Shown here: positions 1-10,990 of the stretch, piece after piece
Layout of the letters: each line of letters starts with the position of its first letter
Numbering within the stretch: position 1 is the stretch's first letter
DNA from: Cyclina sinensis
Lineage: Eukaryota > Mollusca > Bivalvia > Venerida > Veneridae
Reading direction: 5' to 3'
DNA length: 64,000 nt
Assembly: GCA_012932295.1 (NCBI GenBank)
Contig: JAAONU010000001.1
Coordinates: forward strand, 59,059,693 to 59,123,692
Translations under genes and position numbers: made by a program
The notes under the pieces: generated by a model
Told to the model about the DNA's origin: nothing
What the model saw: only the letters and a program-made list of their open reading frames with translations
Database searches by the model: none

Positions 1-361
1 CTATTTTTTGCTATAATAAAAGATGCCTTATTCAGTCATACACTATAATAACAAATGAAGCAACTTGTAATAATAAAAAACACCTCAATAACTGAAAATT
101 TTGGTATTTTCAAAACATTATCAATCCAAATTGAAAACGATAAGGACAAAGGTACTGGAGCTCGGAAAAATAAGCACTCTTGAGCACATTTAAAATAAGG
201 CAATTCACAAGAAAGCATAAGCCTAGGCATTCCTTTTTCAGGTATATCCCTAAGTAAAACAAATACTCAGACACTATTCTCCTAACATTTCAAGCTTACA
301 TTAAAACATGCAAATTCTTCTAACCAGGCTGAAAACATCTTGGCTTAATTTTTCAACATAC

Positions 362-490
362 CTGTAGTGACTTTGATATCCTGGCCTTAGTTTTGGAGTC
401 AACAACTGGTCCCCGTATTCTGCCTGTCTTGGATTTACCGATGGTTCCCAGTGAGAAGCCGAGATCTTCCTGATAAGCATCTTCCTCTAT
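362..490 (-). CDS. PRPF31: PRPF31 coding exon 11 (last visible)
   Basis: Acceptor CTACAG|ATAGAG and donor CTACAG|GTATGT, 43 codons, phase 0. It encodes [20 protein letters not shown] then [20 protein letters not shown]. The human protein continues with the C-terminal QKQSVVYGG region, which is absent from 1-361. That stretch is therefore intron sequence with no feature I recognise. Confidence 0.94.
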
Positions 491-3400
491 CTGTAGTTAA
501 ACAAACATAACCTTGAACAGTGCTACCTTGAAGGAGAAAACTTATGTTAAGGCAAATGTCATTATTAATGCATTTGGCTTTATGTTTGTAAATTTAAATC
601 AAGTATAACATCATGCACAAAAAAGATCTAAAGTTAGACAAATATATACATGATGTAAGAATGCATGAAGAAAACTGACAAAGATTACCTGGTATTACTA
701 GATAGCTGACATGTACTCTTCTAATCTGTGATGGACTGTTTAAGCAGAACTGTATTTTTTCATTATAATTTATCTTTGTTCCAAAGCAATACTGACTGAG
801 GTGAAGGGACTGTTAAATGATTCTGCTGTCAATTGTAATTCTATTCTATCTCCATTTGTATGAATGGGTTTCAACTGGTTATTACAGCAGCTAACATAAC
901 AACTAGTATTCAACATAATATAAGATAATCACGAGGTCCTTTTTTTCTTGCTTTTCTGTGTATGTTGTGTTATAACTGTTTGTATGAATACTTACCTCTC
1001 CAAAGTTCATTCTGTTAGCATGTTTTCTCATTTCTGTAAGACCCAATCTTTCCTTCATTTTTCTTGCCCTTTAAGTAAACAAATATCCAATTCATTCAAC
1101 ATTTCAATAAAAAAGACACAATCTTTCCTTCATTCTGCTTGACTTTTACATAAACAAATACCACATTTACTGAATATTCCATCAAAACTGTCATGTCAAC
1201 TTTTTATGTCACATGTGAACTTAACAAACACCCTTTATTTAAACAAGTGCTGCATATAGTTTTTTTCTTACGGGGATTTTTAGCAGATTTTTAGTCTGTA
1301 ATTCCAAGAAATATTTACTGAATTTGTTAAAAACAAATTCAATCAAGTTTTTTTCAAACTGTAAGTTCAAGTTACTGTCTATCTACTGGGATGTATTATC
1401 ATGGTTGTCAGCACCATAGATGAATAAAATTCCCATAATTTTCCCTGACCAAATCAGGTTTTTCACTGACTAAAATTACCAAACTTAAAAGGCCTCCACC
1501 TCCCCTACAGACGTCCAATCCACCCATAAGTTCATTTTTTTATTCTCTTAACAATATGGTGTTACATTATTTAACAATTAAAACATGCTTTATACATCTA
1601 TACAAAGTTTGGTAGTTTATGTTCAGTGAAATATGAAACTATGCAAAATAAGCAAGCAAATCTAACAAGAAAAATGTATTTTTTTGCCATTCAAAATCAC
1701 TTTTCCCTGACTTTTCAGGATTTTTATTTTTCACTGACTAATTTTCAAAATTCCCTGACACTTCCCTGACCTTGAAAAAGTATCAGATTTCCCTGACTTT
1801 TCAAGTCCAATGGCAACCCTGATAATTTATATTCTCAGTTAAACACTCAGACAGAACAAACCTTCTACCACCCCTCTTCTTCCTTGCTTGATCTATAGGT
1901 GCAGGTAAGGCTTTCACTTGTTTAACCGGAGGTGGTTCCTGCAGCTTGTCTAGTTTCCCCTCAATGTCTGTGCGGAACTGATCCCCGATCCTCCCATCTA
2001 CACTCTCATGACAGCTGTCTACACGTGCAGCCAGTGCACATTTAGCCGACACCAATCTTGCTGCTTTCTTTCTCAAATCCTATAACAAGAAAATGTGATA
2101 TATAAATTACAAAAATACATAAAACAAATGAAGTAGATTTATATAACTTCATGAATGCTTTTTCTACTAAGATTATTTCAGAAGTCTTTTCTCTGCATTC
2201 AGGCTGAATATTTTTCTGTAGCTTGCAAAAATCTAAATAAAAACTTGCTCAGAGACATAAGACATTTCCATACCAAAGTCTATCATCAACTGTATGGCCT
2301 CCACTTTTTTTATGAAGTGAAGGCAGAACAATGTAGGTCTATGGAATCATGTTATGAAATCAACATTGCATGATATTTGAAATTTCTGTAAGCTCAACCT
2401 GACTTGTGACTGGTCAATTCTAACACTGTCTCATTTTGTGTTATCAAATGCATGCATCTGAACCTTTATTTTAAAATCACAGGAGAACTTTAAGAAAATT
2501 AAGTTGAACAAACCTATTTATAATGTAAGTACTTACAGGTGGAGACTTCTGCACCAGTTCACACTCATATATATGACCTTGGTGAGGTTGCATTACGGTG
2601 GATGAGAACCCAGCCAGTATTTTCTTCTGTGAACCTAACAGCATGATGTTACATGATGGCATCTTTGACAGATTGGTTAAACCTCCTGCTACACCTATAA
2701 GAAATAAAATCATCAGTGATATATTCATGACCTGTCTGGTTTAATTGGTTTATTTGAGTTTAACACTATATAACAGTCAAACACAAACTGGGCTTACAGT
2801 TTACCTAAGAATCAGTACTAGACACCTACGGGTAATCTCCATAAAAAACTATCAACTTTCTCAAAATAAGTGGTAATAGTCTGTAGGTCCGTGGCTCTGA
2901 CCTATGACCATCAATCAATGAGAGATTAAGTGATTTAAGTCAGCAACTTTAACCATTGGACCACGGAGAGGGGCTCATGAATATTAATTTTCCATTAAAA
3001 ATTCTATGTAAACTTTATGTTATCTAATTAAAACTGTTTATGCAACATTAGAATTTTAAACTGCTTTTTTTTAATAACACAGAAATGTCATCTCTCTCAA
3101 AAGGTATCACTAAATATGCATGTTCAGAATTTGGGTGCCAAGTAAATACATTACTTTGTTGTTTTTACAAAGTTAACATTGTGTTTTACAAAGACTTGGA
3201 TGTGACAATGTCTGACACAAGAAAGAAAACTGTCTATGTATTAGTTCTGCCAAGCAGAAATCATCATTTTTAAATTTTCTCTACAACTGCATTCAATCAT
3301 GCCAAAGGTGTATTTTCAGATATGTTTATCTAGGTGCAATAAATATTGAGTATTTTGAAAATATATCCTTTCTAACTGTTGCATAATTAAAGAGACAACA

Positions 3401-6400
3401 CCTGTGTAAGTTATTTAAACAAATGATAAAACAAATCTATACATTCTGAACTCGTGTCTACAAGTGACATATTTTGTTGCATAAAATTTTGTTTCTTAAG
3501 TCAAGCATATGGAAACAGCCTGTCAGACATGCATTTTAAATATGTCTGTAATATGTGACACATACTACTTCAACTTTGATTACTCTCATTTACAGTTATT
3601 CTGTTAGTGAGTAATTGAACCAAGGACAATTAACTTCACTGTATGGACCCTACATCAGGTGCTGAAACAGTATAGAGGAATAGTGTATTTTAAAAAAACC
3701 CTGTATACACAAGCACAAATAAAAGAACGAACCCATTATTTTAGCAGCTGTTGAAGCACCAACTATAACTGACAGGTTTGGTGCAATGTATGTCATTCTG
3801 GACTCTACGTACTCATGAATATGCCTCTTGTATTCACTCAGTTCTAGAGCCTGAAATGTTAGATTTATAACAATAACACAGGCACCAATATCCTATAGTT
3901 TTTTCACAGCTACAGTTACAATCCTATATGGTTATTCAAAATGACTCATGAAATCTATGATAATATATTCCAGTTCAAATGCTGAGTGAATGACACACTT
4001 ATCAAACTAGCAAATTTCTAAAAAAAACTGTTATCAGCACACTGACTACAATGATAAACATTCATGAAAAACAAGAAAATGTGGAAAGACGGTGACTGTA
4101 TCATGGATAGACTGTATGTATGATTTATTGACTAATGTCACATATCTCACTTTCCGAAGTCACACATTAACTTTGGCATCAAAACAAGCCTTTCCAATCA
4201 ACTGACCTTACTGAAACATAATAATATAATGAAGTTTTAACTTATAACAGATATATTCTTTAAGGCTCCTATTTATTAACCCTTAGCCTGCTAAATATCT
4301 TAAATGGACTTGTCCATCTCCCAATTTGGACAGATCCATCAATTGTATATGGGGGGTTCTTAGAAAATTTACTGACTGAATGGCAGGTGTAGACCATGAT
4401 AAGACTGCACAGATGTGCAGGCTGATCTTGGTCTGCACTGGTCACAAAGGCAAACACAATTGCCATCAGCAGTTAAAGTAAATCAACTCACCATATCACA
4501 AGCTTCCTCGACAGTTTTCATCTCATCCTCTGTTAGCAATGTCCTGTAATTCACAAGTTCAAAGATTAATGTTAAAATAATAAAGGGAATTCAATTCAAA
4601 TAAATTTATCAAAACCAGAAAACTGACATCAAAGACAAGCTGGATAGAGTTAACATAAAATGTTTTGTTCAAATCGTTTCTTATTAATTTCAAACCTCTT
4701 TTACAGTAAAACAAAACTGATAGAATTTTTTTCGAGATATAGCCTTTGTTTCTTATATAAACACAGAAAGCTCTTCCAGTAAATCAGGATATAAGAAGAC
4801 ATATGTACCCTTGAGTTGTAGAAGCTGTGACACTAACAACCATTATAGTGGCAGATGTGAGGATTTCTTGTAAGGCAGTATTGTTCTTACTGTTCTCTAG
4901 AATGTTGTTCCCTAGCTCCTGCAACATAAACACATATATACTCAATGTAAAATGTATCTATCAAAATAATTTAACTTACTAACTCATACTGCAGTAACCT
5001 TTATCGATTTTTTCTAACCCTTACTAACTTTCTGAAATATCCTTTTCTATCATTCAATTTTGGACAGTCATTTATCACTTACAAGTTTATTAATTGTAAA
5101 CTGGCTGTAAAGCAATCAGTGCAGACCCCAAATAATTCTGAAAAACAATTTAACCAAAAAGTAACAGTATTAACATAATGATCACATATTAGGATTTCAC
5201 AGAAATTCTTTTCCAGTTAAAGTTGTGTGACATGATCTGCATGAGTAACCTACAATATCAAACTGGAAACTACCTGTACAAACCCGAATATGAAGAATTA
5301 GTTGTAGAAATCTTTCAAATAACCTTCTAGTACTCCTATAAAAACGACCAAGGCTTACAATACTAGAGTTTGAGATAACACTCAATATAAAGAATGTTGT
5401 ATATGACTGTATTCCCTGAACACACATACTTGACTGTGAATACTGTAAGGGATTACTTATAAGTGATTCCAGTTCAGGAAATCTCTTGAGGTAATTATCT
5501 CTTACAAATTTGTGTATCACATCTGAAATATATAGAGAAATATTGTAGTAAAATATGAACAGTCATTAAGAAAATTTTCTCTCATTTTGTTTTTACAGAA
5601 TAATACATTTGAAACTTCAAATAGGTGCAAGACCAGGTCAGACCAACTTAAGTATCTATCTCTAAGAGTTCTCAATCAAATTTTTCCAGTTATAAATACT
5701 GAAGTAATTAAGAAGGTAGTATATCACAATAAATTTTCATAGACACATTTTTATCTGGAAATCTGTGTCAGTAAATATGAAACTGATGCTATACTCATTA
5801 CCTTTTCTTACAAAGTTCAGTGAAGGCCCTCAGTATACCAGCATTCATACACTTTCAACTTACTTATTTCATTATCAATTTCCACTGTCAAGTTGTTAGC
5901 TTGTACAATCAGTTGGTATTCTGGGTCATATTCTACAGGGCCAGCAACTGAAACAAAATGAAAATATATTGAGAGGTGAATGCAAAAACGTGAAACCTGT
6001 CTTTTATAAAATTTTGTAGCACTTGAAACTTTTTTGCATTCGTCCCTAATTTATCATTATATTACGTAACACATTAATGACATAACCTAACAAAATCAGC
6101 ACTCTGGTCAATTTGACATCATCATGAAAAATTTGACCACACCATTGATAATCCCACAACACAGCCCATTATATTTTGTACTCAAAGGTGAACCTAACCG
6201 TTCTTAAAGAGACTGAAACCAAGATGGACCAGAACTGTCTTCCATTTCTGATTACCTTTATGAGAGCTCAACACTATATTTCTCAGAAATTTAGGGCATT
6301 TTTTGTTCTTTATTTAAAGTATATGTTTATTATTATGTCAAGCACAATAGTAGCTCAATACTTACCATTATCTTTTCTCTTCTGTTTGGAGTACTGCTCT

Positions 6401-7159
6401 ACTTTCTTAATCACTTCAGTCAGCTGAAACAAACACAATTATCTACTGTAAATACACCTTTTTGAAACCAAATATCTATACAAGAGTTTTCTTAATTTTC
6501 TAGTGCTTAAATTAAAGGAACAAAGACTTACCATTCTTGCAGGACATAAACCATTCTGACAGACAGTCACATAAAAATCTGCCTACATGCTCTTCTGATA
6601 GAAAAATTCAGTTACGGAACAGAGTGTCTTTTTTTTCTAAACAGGAAAGAAAAAAATGCCAGACTAAGAAATGACCAAGAGAGTGGCCTATTCCTTGATC
6701 AAAAAGTGAAGAAAAATATCATTTTTGTACCTTAACTCAGTGAAGAAAAAAATCATGCTGTTTTCTAACATTAAATTTGTGTTCACTGATATATCTATTA
6801 GTTTATATGAGAAGAAGTAAACTACTGGGTATCTATTTCTAACTCTAGTAACCTTTAATACAAAGCAAAATATGAAATCTAAATTACAGTCGAAACAATG
6901 CTTATTTCCCAAATGGAAAGTTCAAGACCCTTTCCTTTAAAAGAGATAAAACAACATTTGAAGACATGGTAATTTTATTCACCTCTTCACTATCTCTCAG
7001 CTTGGCAATATTTCGCACCGAGTTCTTAGAGACTACACTTGTTGCCATGGAGACATCATCAACATCAGCCAGTTCCATCATTTGGCTGTCAACTTCAGTA
7101 TCTTCCACATCTTCTCCTGCTTCCTCAAAATCAGCCAGTAACTCATCGGCTAGAGACAT
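362..7159 (-). CDS. PRPF31: PRPF31, U4/U6 snRNP protein Prp31 (partial gene, 11 coding exons visible)
   Basis: Prp31 binds the 15.5K-bound U4 snRNA 5' stem-loop and bridges U4/U6 to U5 in the tri-snRNP in the nucleus. Minus-strand exons encode, in order, the N-terminus [20 protein letters not shown], a [10 protein letters not shown] segment, a coiled-coil/NOP region ([42 protein letters not shown]), the NOP signature ([39 protein letters not shown]), the basic EPPPVKQVK...RKKRGGRR stretch, [11 protein letters not shown] and the [14 protein letters not shown] block. The order and spacing match animal PRPF31 throughout. About 423 residues are visible against 499 in human. The C-terminal exon or exons must lie left of position 1. 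The exon 4/5 join is not in frame (see exon 4). Identity is not in doubt. Confidence 0.97.
996..1068 (-). CDS. PRPF31: PRPF31 coding exon 10
   Basis: A short exon recognised by [20 protein letters not shown] followed by FGE and donor GAG|GTAAGT. The chosen acceptor CTTAAAG|GGCAAG gives RR-A-RKMKE and preserves the length of human RRYRKMKE. An alternative AG five bases downstream would drop in frame differently and fits less well. Intron 10 (491-995) shows nothing recognisable. Confidence 0.9.
1399..1822. repeat. Putative TIR repeat in PRPF31 intron 9
   Basis: Lies in the intron between exons 9 and 10. The motif CCCTGACTTTTC and variants recur many times, and the ends carry a weak inverted match (GGTTGTCA near 1403, TGGCAACCCT at 1811). 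It looks like a decayed non-autonomous DNA element with a degenerate internal repeat. Its right end lies about 40 bases from the exon 9 donor. Confidence 0.4.
1862..2079 (-). CDS. PRPF31: PRPF31 coding exon 9
   Basis: Acceptor TTATAG|GATTTG and donor AGAAG|GTTTGT. It encodes [20 protein letters not shown], then [40 protein letters not shown] and RKKRGGRR, the basic segment that acts as nuclear localisation signal in the human protein. Ends in phase 2. Confidence 0.96.
2537..2694 (-). CDS. PRPF31: PRPF31 coding exon 8 (NOP domain)
   Basis: Acceptor TTATAG|GTGTAG and donor CCACCT|GTAAGT. It encodes [20 protein letters not shown], then [20 protein letters not shown] and [12 protein letters not shown]. 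Ends in phase 0. Intron 8 (2080-2536) shows nothing recognisable. Confidence 0.96.
2880..2975 (-). repeat. tRNA-derived SINE relic in PRPF31 intron 7
   Basis: On the minus strand CCGTGGTCCAATGGTTAAAG resembles a tRNA-like A box, and GGTCAGAGCCACGG sits where a degenerate B box would be. The outer parts (GGTCCGTGG / CCACGGA) also pair as a stem. The rest of the intron (2695-3732) holds nothing else I recognise. Confidence 0.4.
3733..3850 (-). CDS. PRPF31: PRPF31 coding exon 7 (NOP domain)
   Basis: Acceptor TTTCAG|GCTCTA and donor ATGG|GTTCGT. It encodes [19 protein letters not shown] followed by [20 protein letters not shown], the core of the NOP domain that contacts the 15.5K-U4 RNA complex in the family. 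Ends in phase 1. Confidence 0.96.
4492..4543 (-). CDS. PRPF31: PRPF31 coding exon 6
   Basis: Acceptor ATTACAG|GACATT and donor GATATG|GTGAGT. Joined to exon 5 it reads [18 protein letters not shown], matching the human LSEEELERLEEACDM. Ends in phase 0. Intron 6 (3851-4491, 641 bases) holds nothing I recognise. Confidence 0.93.
4809..4918 (-). CDS. PRPF31: PRPF31 coding exon 5
   Basis: Acceptor GTTGCAG|GAGCTA and donor CAAGG|GTACAT. It encodes [20 protein letters not shown] then [16 protein letters not shown], nearly identical to human in its second half. It enters in phase 0 and leaves in phase 2. Intron 5 (4544-4808) is short and plain. Confidence 0.93.
5430..5522 (-). CDS. PRPF31: PRPF31 coding exon 4 (3' end anomalous)
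   Basis: Acceptor TTTCAG|ATGTGA and best donor TCAA|GTATGT. It encodes [20 protein letters not shown] then [11 protein letters not shown]. With this donor the exon ends in phase 1, but exon 5 must be entered in phase 0, so the join is out of frame. The residues TVK, expected just before ELG, are readable here in another frame (ACA GTC AAG at the exon end). That suggests a small deletion cluster, or a missed microexon of 3n+2 nt. Intron 4 (4919-5429) shows no other feature. Confidence 0.8.
5864..5947 (-). CDS. PRPF31: PRPF31 coding exon 3
   Basis: Acceptor TTTCAG|TTGCTG and donor ATAA|GTAAGT. It encodes [19 protein letters not shown] followed by LTVEIDNEI, a strongly conserved block. It ends in phase 1. 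Intron 3 (5523-5863) shows nothing recognisable. Confidence 0.94.
6366..6423 (-). CDS. PRPF31: PRPF31 coding exon 2
   Basis: Acceptor TTTCAG|CTGACT and donor ATG|GTAAG. It encodes [19 protein letters not shown], a charged helix equivalent to the human MKIEEYISKQ segment, and ends in phase 1. Intron 2 (5948-6365) shows nothing recognisable. Confidence 0.9.
6983..7159 (-). CDS. PRPF31: PRPF31 coding exon 1 (start codon)
   Basis: This exon runs from the ATG at 7159-7157 to GAG|GTGAAT, 59 codons, phase 0. The first ten residues are identical to the human start, which fixes the initiator. An acidic stretch ([13 protein letters not shown]) follows. Intron 1 (6424-6982) shows nothing recognisable. 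Confidence 0.95.
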
Positions 7160-7262
7160 GCTTTACTGTATGTCTATATAGATATAAGAAAGAAAATCAA
7201 ACAACTTTTAAACAAGAGCTACCACTATATGTGATGAATATCCCCAGATACTGCCTTGACAA
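7160..7262. promoter_or_regulatory. PRPF31 5' flank
   Basis: About 100 bases separate the PRPF31 start codon from the first transposon-derived sequence. No TATA box or other core promoter motif is convincing here. The 5' UTR and promoter must lie in this strip or inside the adjacent repeat. Confidence 0.3.
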
Positions 7263-7782
7263 AGTAATGACAATTCAAAGCATTTGCTTCTTGAAACAGC
7301 TGACTGAAAATAAACTGACTGGTTTCCGATTGTGAACTGTTAAAACTGTTTTCCTTTTTAAAGAAAACAAACAACGTGTAAACCCTACTGCTACATCTGT
7401 ACCATCTAGACGCTTGGCAAAAATTATTGATCTATTTTGCTATGTAATAACAAACGTTCTCAAAATTTCAACAACGGAAGAACACAACAAACCTACACAG
7501 CAAATATATTTGAAGTTTGGTTTCAATTTTACCAAATGTCACATAACTGGTAGACGTAAAATGCACAGTTTCATAATGGTCATTTCATTAAATGTTCAGC
7601 TTATCCAGGTGAGTTATGACCCTAATTAATTTCGCATCGGTTGTCAAATATGGCCGAGATATTTCGCGATGTTGAAACACTGAGGACTTCCGTCTTTTTC
7701 CTCGTTGTTGTGGTGGATATTTCTTTTTCCGCGTCCCGCAAAAAAGCAAAAAATATGAGTTCCTCGTGGTGCGTACTGTATT
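7263..7782 (+). mobile_element. 5'-incomplete copy of the TIR element seen at 15891-16733
   Basis: It aligns along its length with 16205-16733, sharing for example GTAAACCCTACTGC, AATTATTGATC, AAATGCACAGTTTCAT and the 3' end TGGTGCGTACTGTA. The left inverted terminus of the full copy is missing here, so this copy is truncated or rearranged at its PRPF31-proximal end. It contains no credible coding sequence. Confidence 0.75.
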
Positions 7783-7785
7783 TCT

Positions 7786-8870
7786 CAGGCACGGATTTAC
7801 CGGGGGGGCTTAAAGGGCCCAAGCCCCCCCAGCTGGCCCGTTTGTAAAAAAATAAAAGGGCTCATTTTCAAAGACTCTTAAACATTTTTTTCAGCTCTTT
7901 TCACCTTGTAAAAGAAACACAGTCAACCTTACAATTTGCAATGGTCATGCAATATTGCGTAACAACTGATAACGAGTTCGCAACTTTATAGCCGTGTATA
8001 TTACACAATGTACCGTATATTCGGCGGTACGGATTATCGTAGAATTCTCCAGACTGATCATGATGTATAGTTTTCAAGCGTCTAGTAACCTTGACGTATT
8101 TGATTAAGTTGTTAAATGAGCGTCTGCTGGCCATGATCCGTTGCCTGATGATATTGCGCAAACTCCAATCGTAACAACTCGGCCTTTCCGACAACTTCGT
8201 AAAAAGACATATTGAAGTCGCCTGAGGTGTTCCGAATGGTGCAAACTCCACAGAGCGGTTACTTCCCTTCCATACTTTCAGTACAGTAATCACTGCCGAA
8301 AGTCATGTCACGTGATGATGGTCGAAAGTAAATAAACAAAATTTTAAACTTTTTTTCAAGTTACACTTTTTAAATTTTAATTACACACAGGCATGTTTAA
8401 TCGATGCAGTTCCAACTGTAAATTAAACAGAGAAAAAAATAAATTCTTTAAAAAAGTTTATACATGTTTATATAGTTGAAATCTAGCTAAGGTTAACCCG
8501 TGTCTGCAGAGATCTTTCCAAAGAATGAAGGGGACATCACTGCGAGGAGATTGGATAATGTGATACGTTGTTATTTATTATGAAAATTAATTTATTGATA
8601 AATTATGTTTCAGAGGACTTTATAAATATAAAATAAAAAAAGTTAAAACTTGTCATGTTTTTTGCTTTAGTTGAACATTTAAAAAAAATACCAGTATATT
8701 TCTACAGCTTAGCTATTTGGTATTTCATTATATTTTTATGCCTAAAATGCACCAAAATGAGCCATTTAGTCCACCTTTTTAGAAAATTTTCTTGGGGGAG
8801 GCCCCCAAACCACCCCCTTCCGTACCTTCCCCCAAGCCCCCCCAGTCAAAAATTTCTGGATCCGGCCCTG
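7786..8870. mobile_element. hAT-like non-autonomous DNA transposon
   Basis: The left end is CAGGCACGGATTTACCGG and the right end, read inverted, is CAGGGCCGGATCCAG. Both ends run into G-rich tracts (CCCCCC on the other strand). TTTCT flanks both ends (7781-7785 and 8871-8875), consistent with a 5-base target duplication. A 130-codon open frame at 7901-8293 on the minus strand matches no transposase I know. CAGGG-type ends point to the hAT superfamily, but the family is not certain. Confidence 0.65.
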
Positions 8871-8875
8871 TTTCT

Positions 8876-9480
8876 TACAATAAAATAACAAAAATAAGCA
8901 TAACTAATAGCTAGATTCCTTTTTACAAAACAAAACTTTGAAAGCAAGCCATCTTTTTCAATAAAAAAAGCGTATTGTTTTAAATAAATTTTGCAAACAA
9001 TTCTGAAAAGCACTTTTATAACAGAGCTACCGTCACTTTTATCCGAAATGACTGTATCCGAATAAGTAAAAATTAAATTTTCATACGACTCCGTTTATGG
9101 GAAATAGCATTTTGGGATCTGTCATCGATGTCAAGGAAAGCTAGCATTCCTAAAAAAACCAAGGTATTGTTTACCTGCTTCCCTAACAAATCTGCTAAAT
9201 AATTATTTCCTAACGTGCAATTTTCTTCGCAATCTTTTGTCAGTGACCTCCCCTTCGTGTATGAAGTGATAACGGCGGAAACCGGGATACGGAAAATTGG
9301 GAAATGGAAAGTGTAACGGTACTATACTATTCGCGTAAACACTTAATCTCTTTAAAATCATATACTAATTTGTGCATTTCTACTATATGCAATTATATTA
9401 GCGTATTATGAGCGAATATACTGAATCTCATTTTAATGAGATTTCGTGTACACACAGAAGAGCAGCCTAGCTAATTCCAA
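8876..9480. other. Unassigned intergenic stretch
   Basis: AT-rich sequence with no open frame, palindrome or repeat that I can support. Confidence 0.5.
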
Positions 9481-9485
9481 CATTT

Positions 9486-9720
9486 TTATATATTTTTTGG
9501 TCATCTATCTCTATCCATGCACCCAACTACCTACCTATCGATCTATGTCTGTCTGTCCGTCCGCTCGTGTGTCTGCCCGCCTGCCTGCCTCCTTCCCAGT
9601 CTGCCTCGCTCCAGTCCGTCGTCCCGTACCGTCCGTCTATCTCTAACTATCTACTTACCTACCTACGTTCCTACCTCTCTAACTACCTGTCTACCCACTT
9701 ACCTGCCTGCCTGCCTGCCA
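9486..9720 (+). repeat. Degenerate tetranucleotide pyrimidine-rich microsatellite
   Basis: Runs of CTAC, CTGC, CTGT, CCGT and CTAT tetramers (for example CTGCCTGCCTGCCTGCC near 9702) make one strand strongly pyrimidine-biased. The long open frames across it are a by-product of this composition. Confidence 0.85.
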
Positions 9721-9896
9721 TTTATATCATATCTTTTACAGGGACGTACACATTTACGAGTAAAGCCATGCGACGGTTGATAAAGGAAAGAAATATAAGA
9801 TAGTTTAAGAAAAAAAGCAAATATAATAAGTAATATATACATAGAATATTGAAATAAGGTGTGGTAAAAAGATAAACAGAAAACAACAACAACAAA

Positions 9897-10990
9897 TCAA
9901 GGATCGGTGCAGGCAATAGTTGAACTGAACTGCTCTGGTGTTGTGTGAGATAGGATATCAGGGGAGAGGGAGACTGTTCCAATAGATCGTCCTGGGGGGA
10001 AATAAGAGAACTTGTATTGTTCAGTGGTTGCTGTAATTAACCGGTAGCCTAATGGATGGCTACATCTAGACTGTTGTGAGGGCATGGGATTAAATGACCT
10101 TTTCCAGGGAAAGCAACCTGATTAATAATCTTATGTATGAGGGAAAGCTTTCTGTCGATACGCCTCGGATCAAGTCTGCGCAGGTTTAGTGACTGCAACA
10201 TGTTCGTTCACGTACTGGCCAAACGGGTTTCATCAGACTTGATCCCAGTAGGCTGCTCGACGTTGAACAGCATCTATCTGGTCAAATTATTTCTATGTAC
10301 AGGGTGAGCGTAAGTGCGATCCATACTCGAGCTGGGGACGTACACGAGTCTTGTATGCTGTTGACGTAATTGTTTCATATTTAATCTTTAGATTGCGACG
10401 AAGAAAACCTCAGGTCTGGTTTGCTCTCTTTGTTGACCTACTTATATGGTCGTCTCATGACAGGTTAGAAGATAATTATGTTTACGCCCAGGTATTTGGC
10501 TGATGTGATTGATTATAGAAAGTGTTCCATGCAGATAGTACTAGGTTTGTGTACAATGTTTCCTTTTTGTGCCGTTGATAATTCGACATTCGGAGGATTC
10601 CCTCTCCACCTTTTGAGCTTCTTAAGACCATTTCGAAGAGTAACTAACTGGCTGCGTGATGTTTGTGCCGACTTTGGAATTTATATATTGTGAGTGGACA
10701 TTTATGTATCCTAAGAAGAGAAAGAGACCAAGTTCTGGCCCCTGTGGGACATGAGGCTTCTAAGCATGTGCCAGTTAAGTCGACTGATTGAGATCAATTA
10801 TTCAGAAAGCTTTTGATTCATTTTAATGTTTGAACTCTTACTCCAAAATTATGCATATTCAGTCAGACTTTCTTCTGACCGACCTTATCAAAAGATTTAC
10901 GGAAATCAAATAGGATAAGATCATTTTTTTATGAAATGAACAAGTCGTTGACGAGAATAACAAGTTGAGTTAAACATGACCTCTTTAGAG
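9897..10990 (-). mobile_element. Decayed non-LTR retrotransposon fragment (reverse transcriptase, 3' part)
   Basis: Minus-strand translations in shifting frames show LILFDFRKSFDKV (near 10920-10870), the RT palm motif VPQGPELGLFLFLGYIN (near 10745-10690), LNLRRLDPRRIDRKLSLIHK (near 10200-10130) and a C-terminal YKFSYFPP...LPPDILSHTTPEQF-like tail (10085-9897). Numerous frameshifts and missing motifs show it is dead. The RT motifs resemble Jockey/CR1-type LINEs. Confidence 0.75.

Noticed and set aside
6966..7335. Plus-strand frames opposite PRPF31 exon 1
   Set aside because: They are shadows of the conserved minus-strand exon.
9446..9803. Overlapping plus-strand open frames rich in Cys, Leu, Pro and Ser
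   Set aside because: They come from the tetranucleotide pyrimidine tract, which lacks stops by composition.
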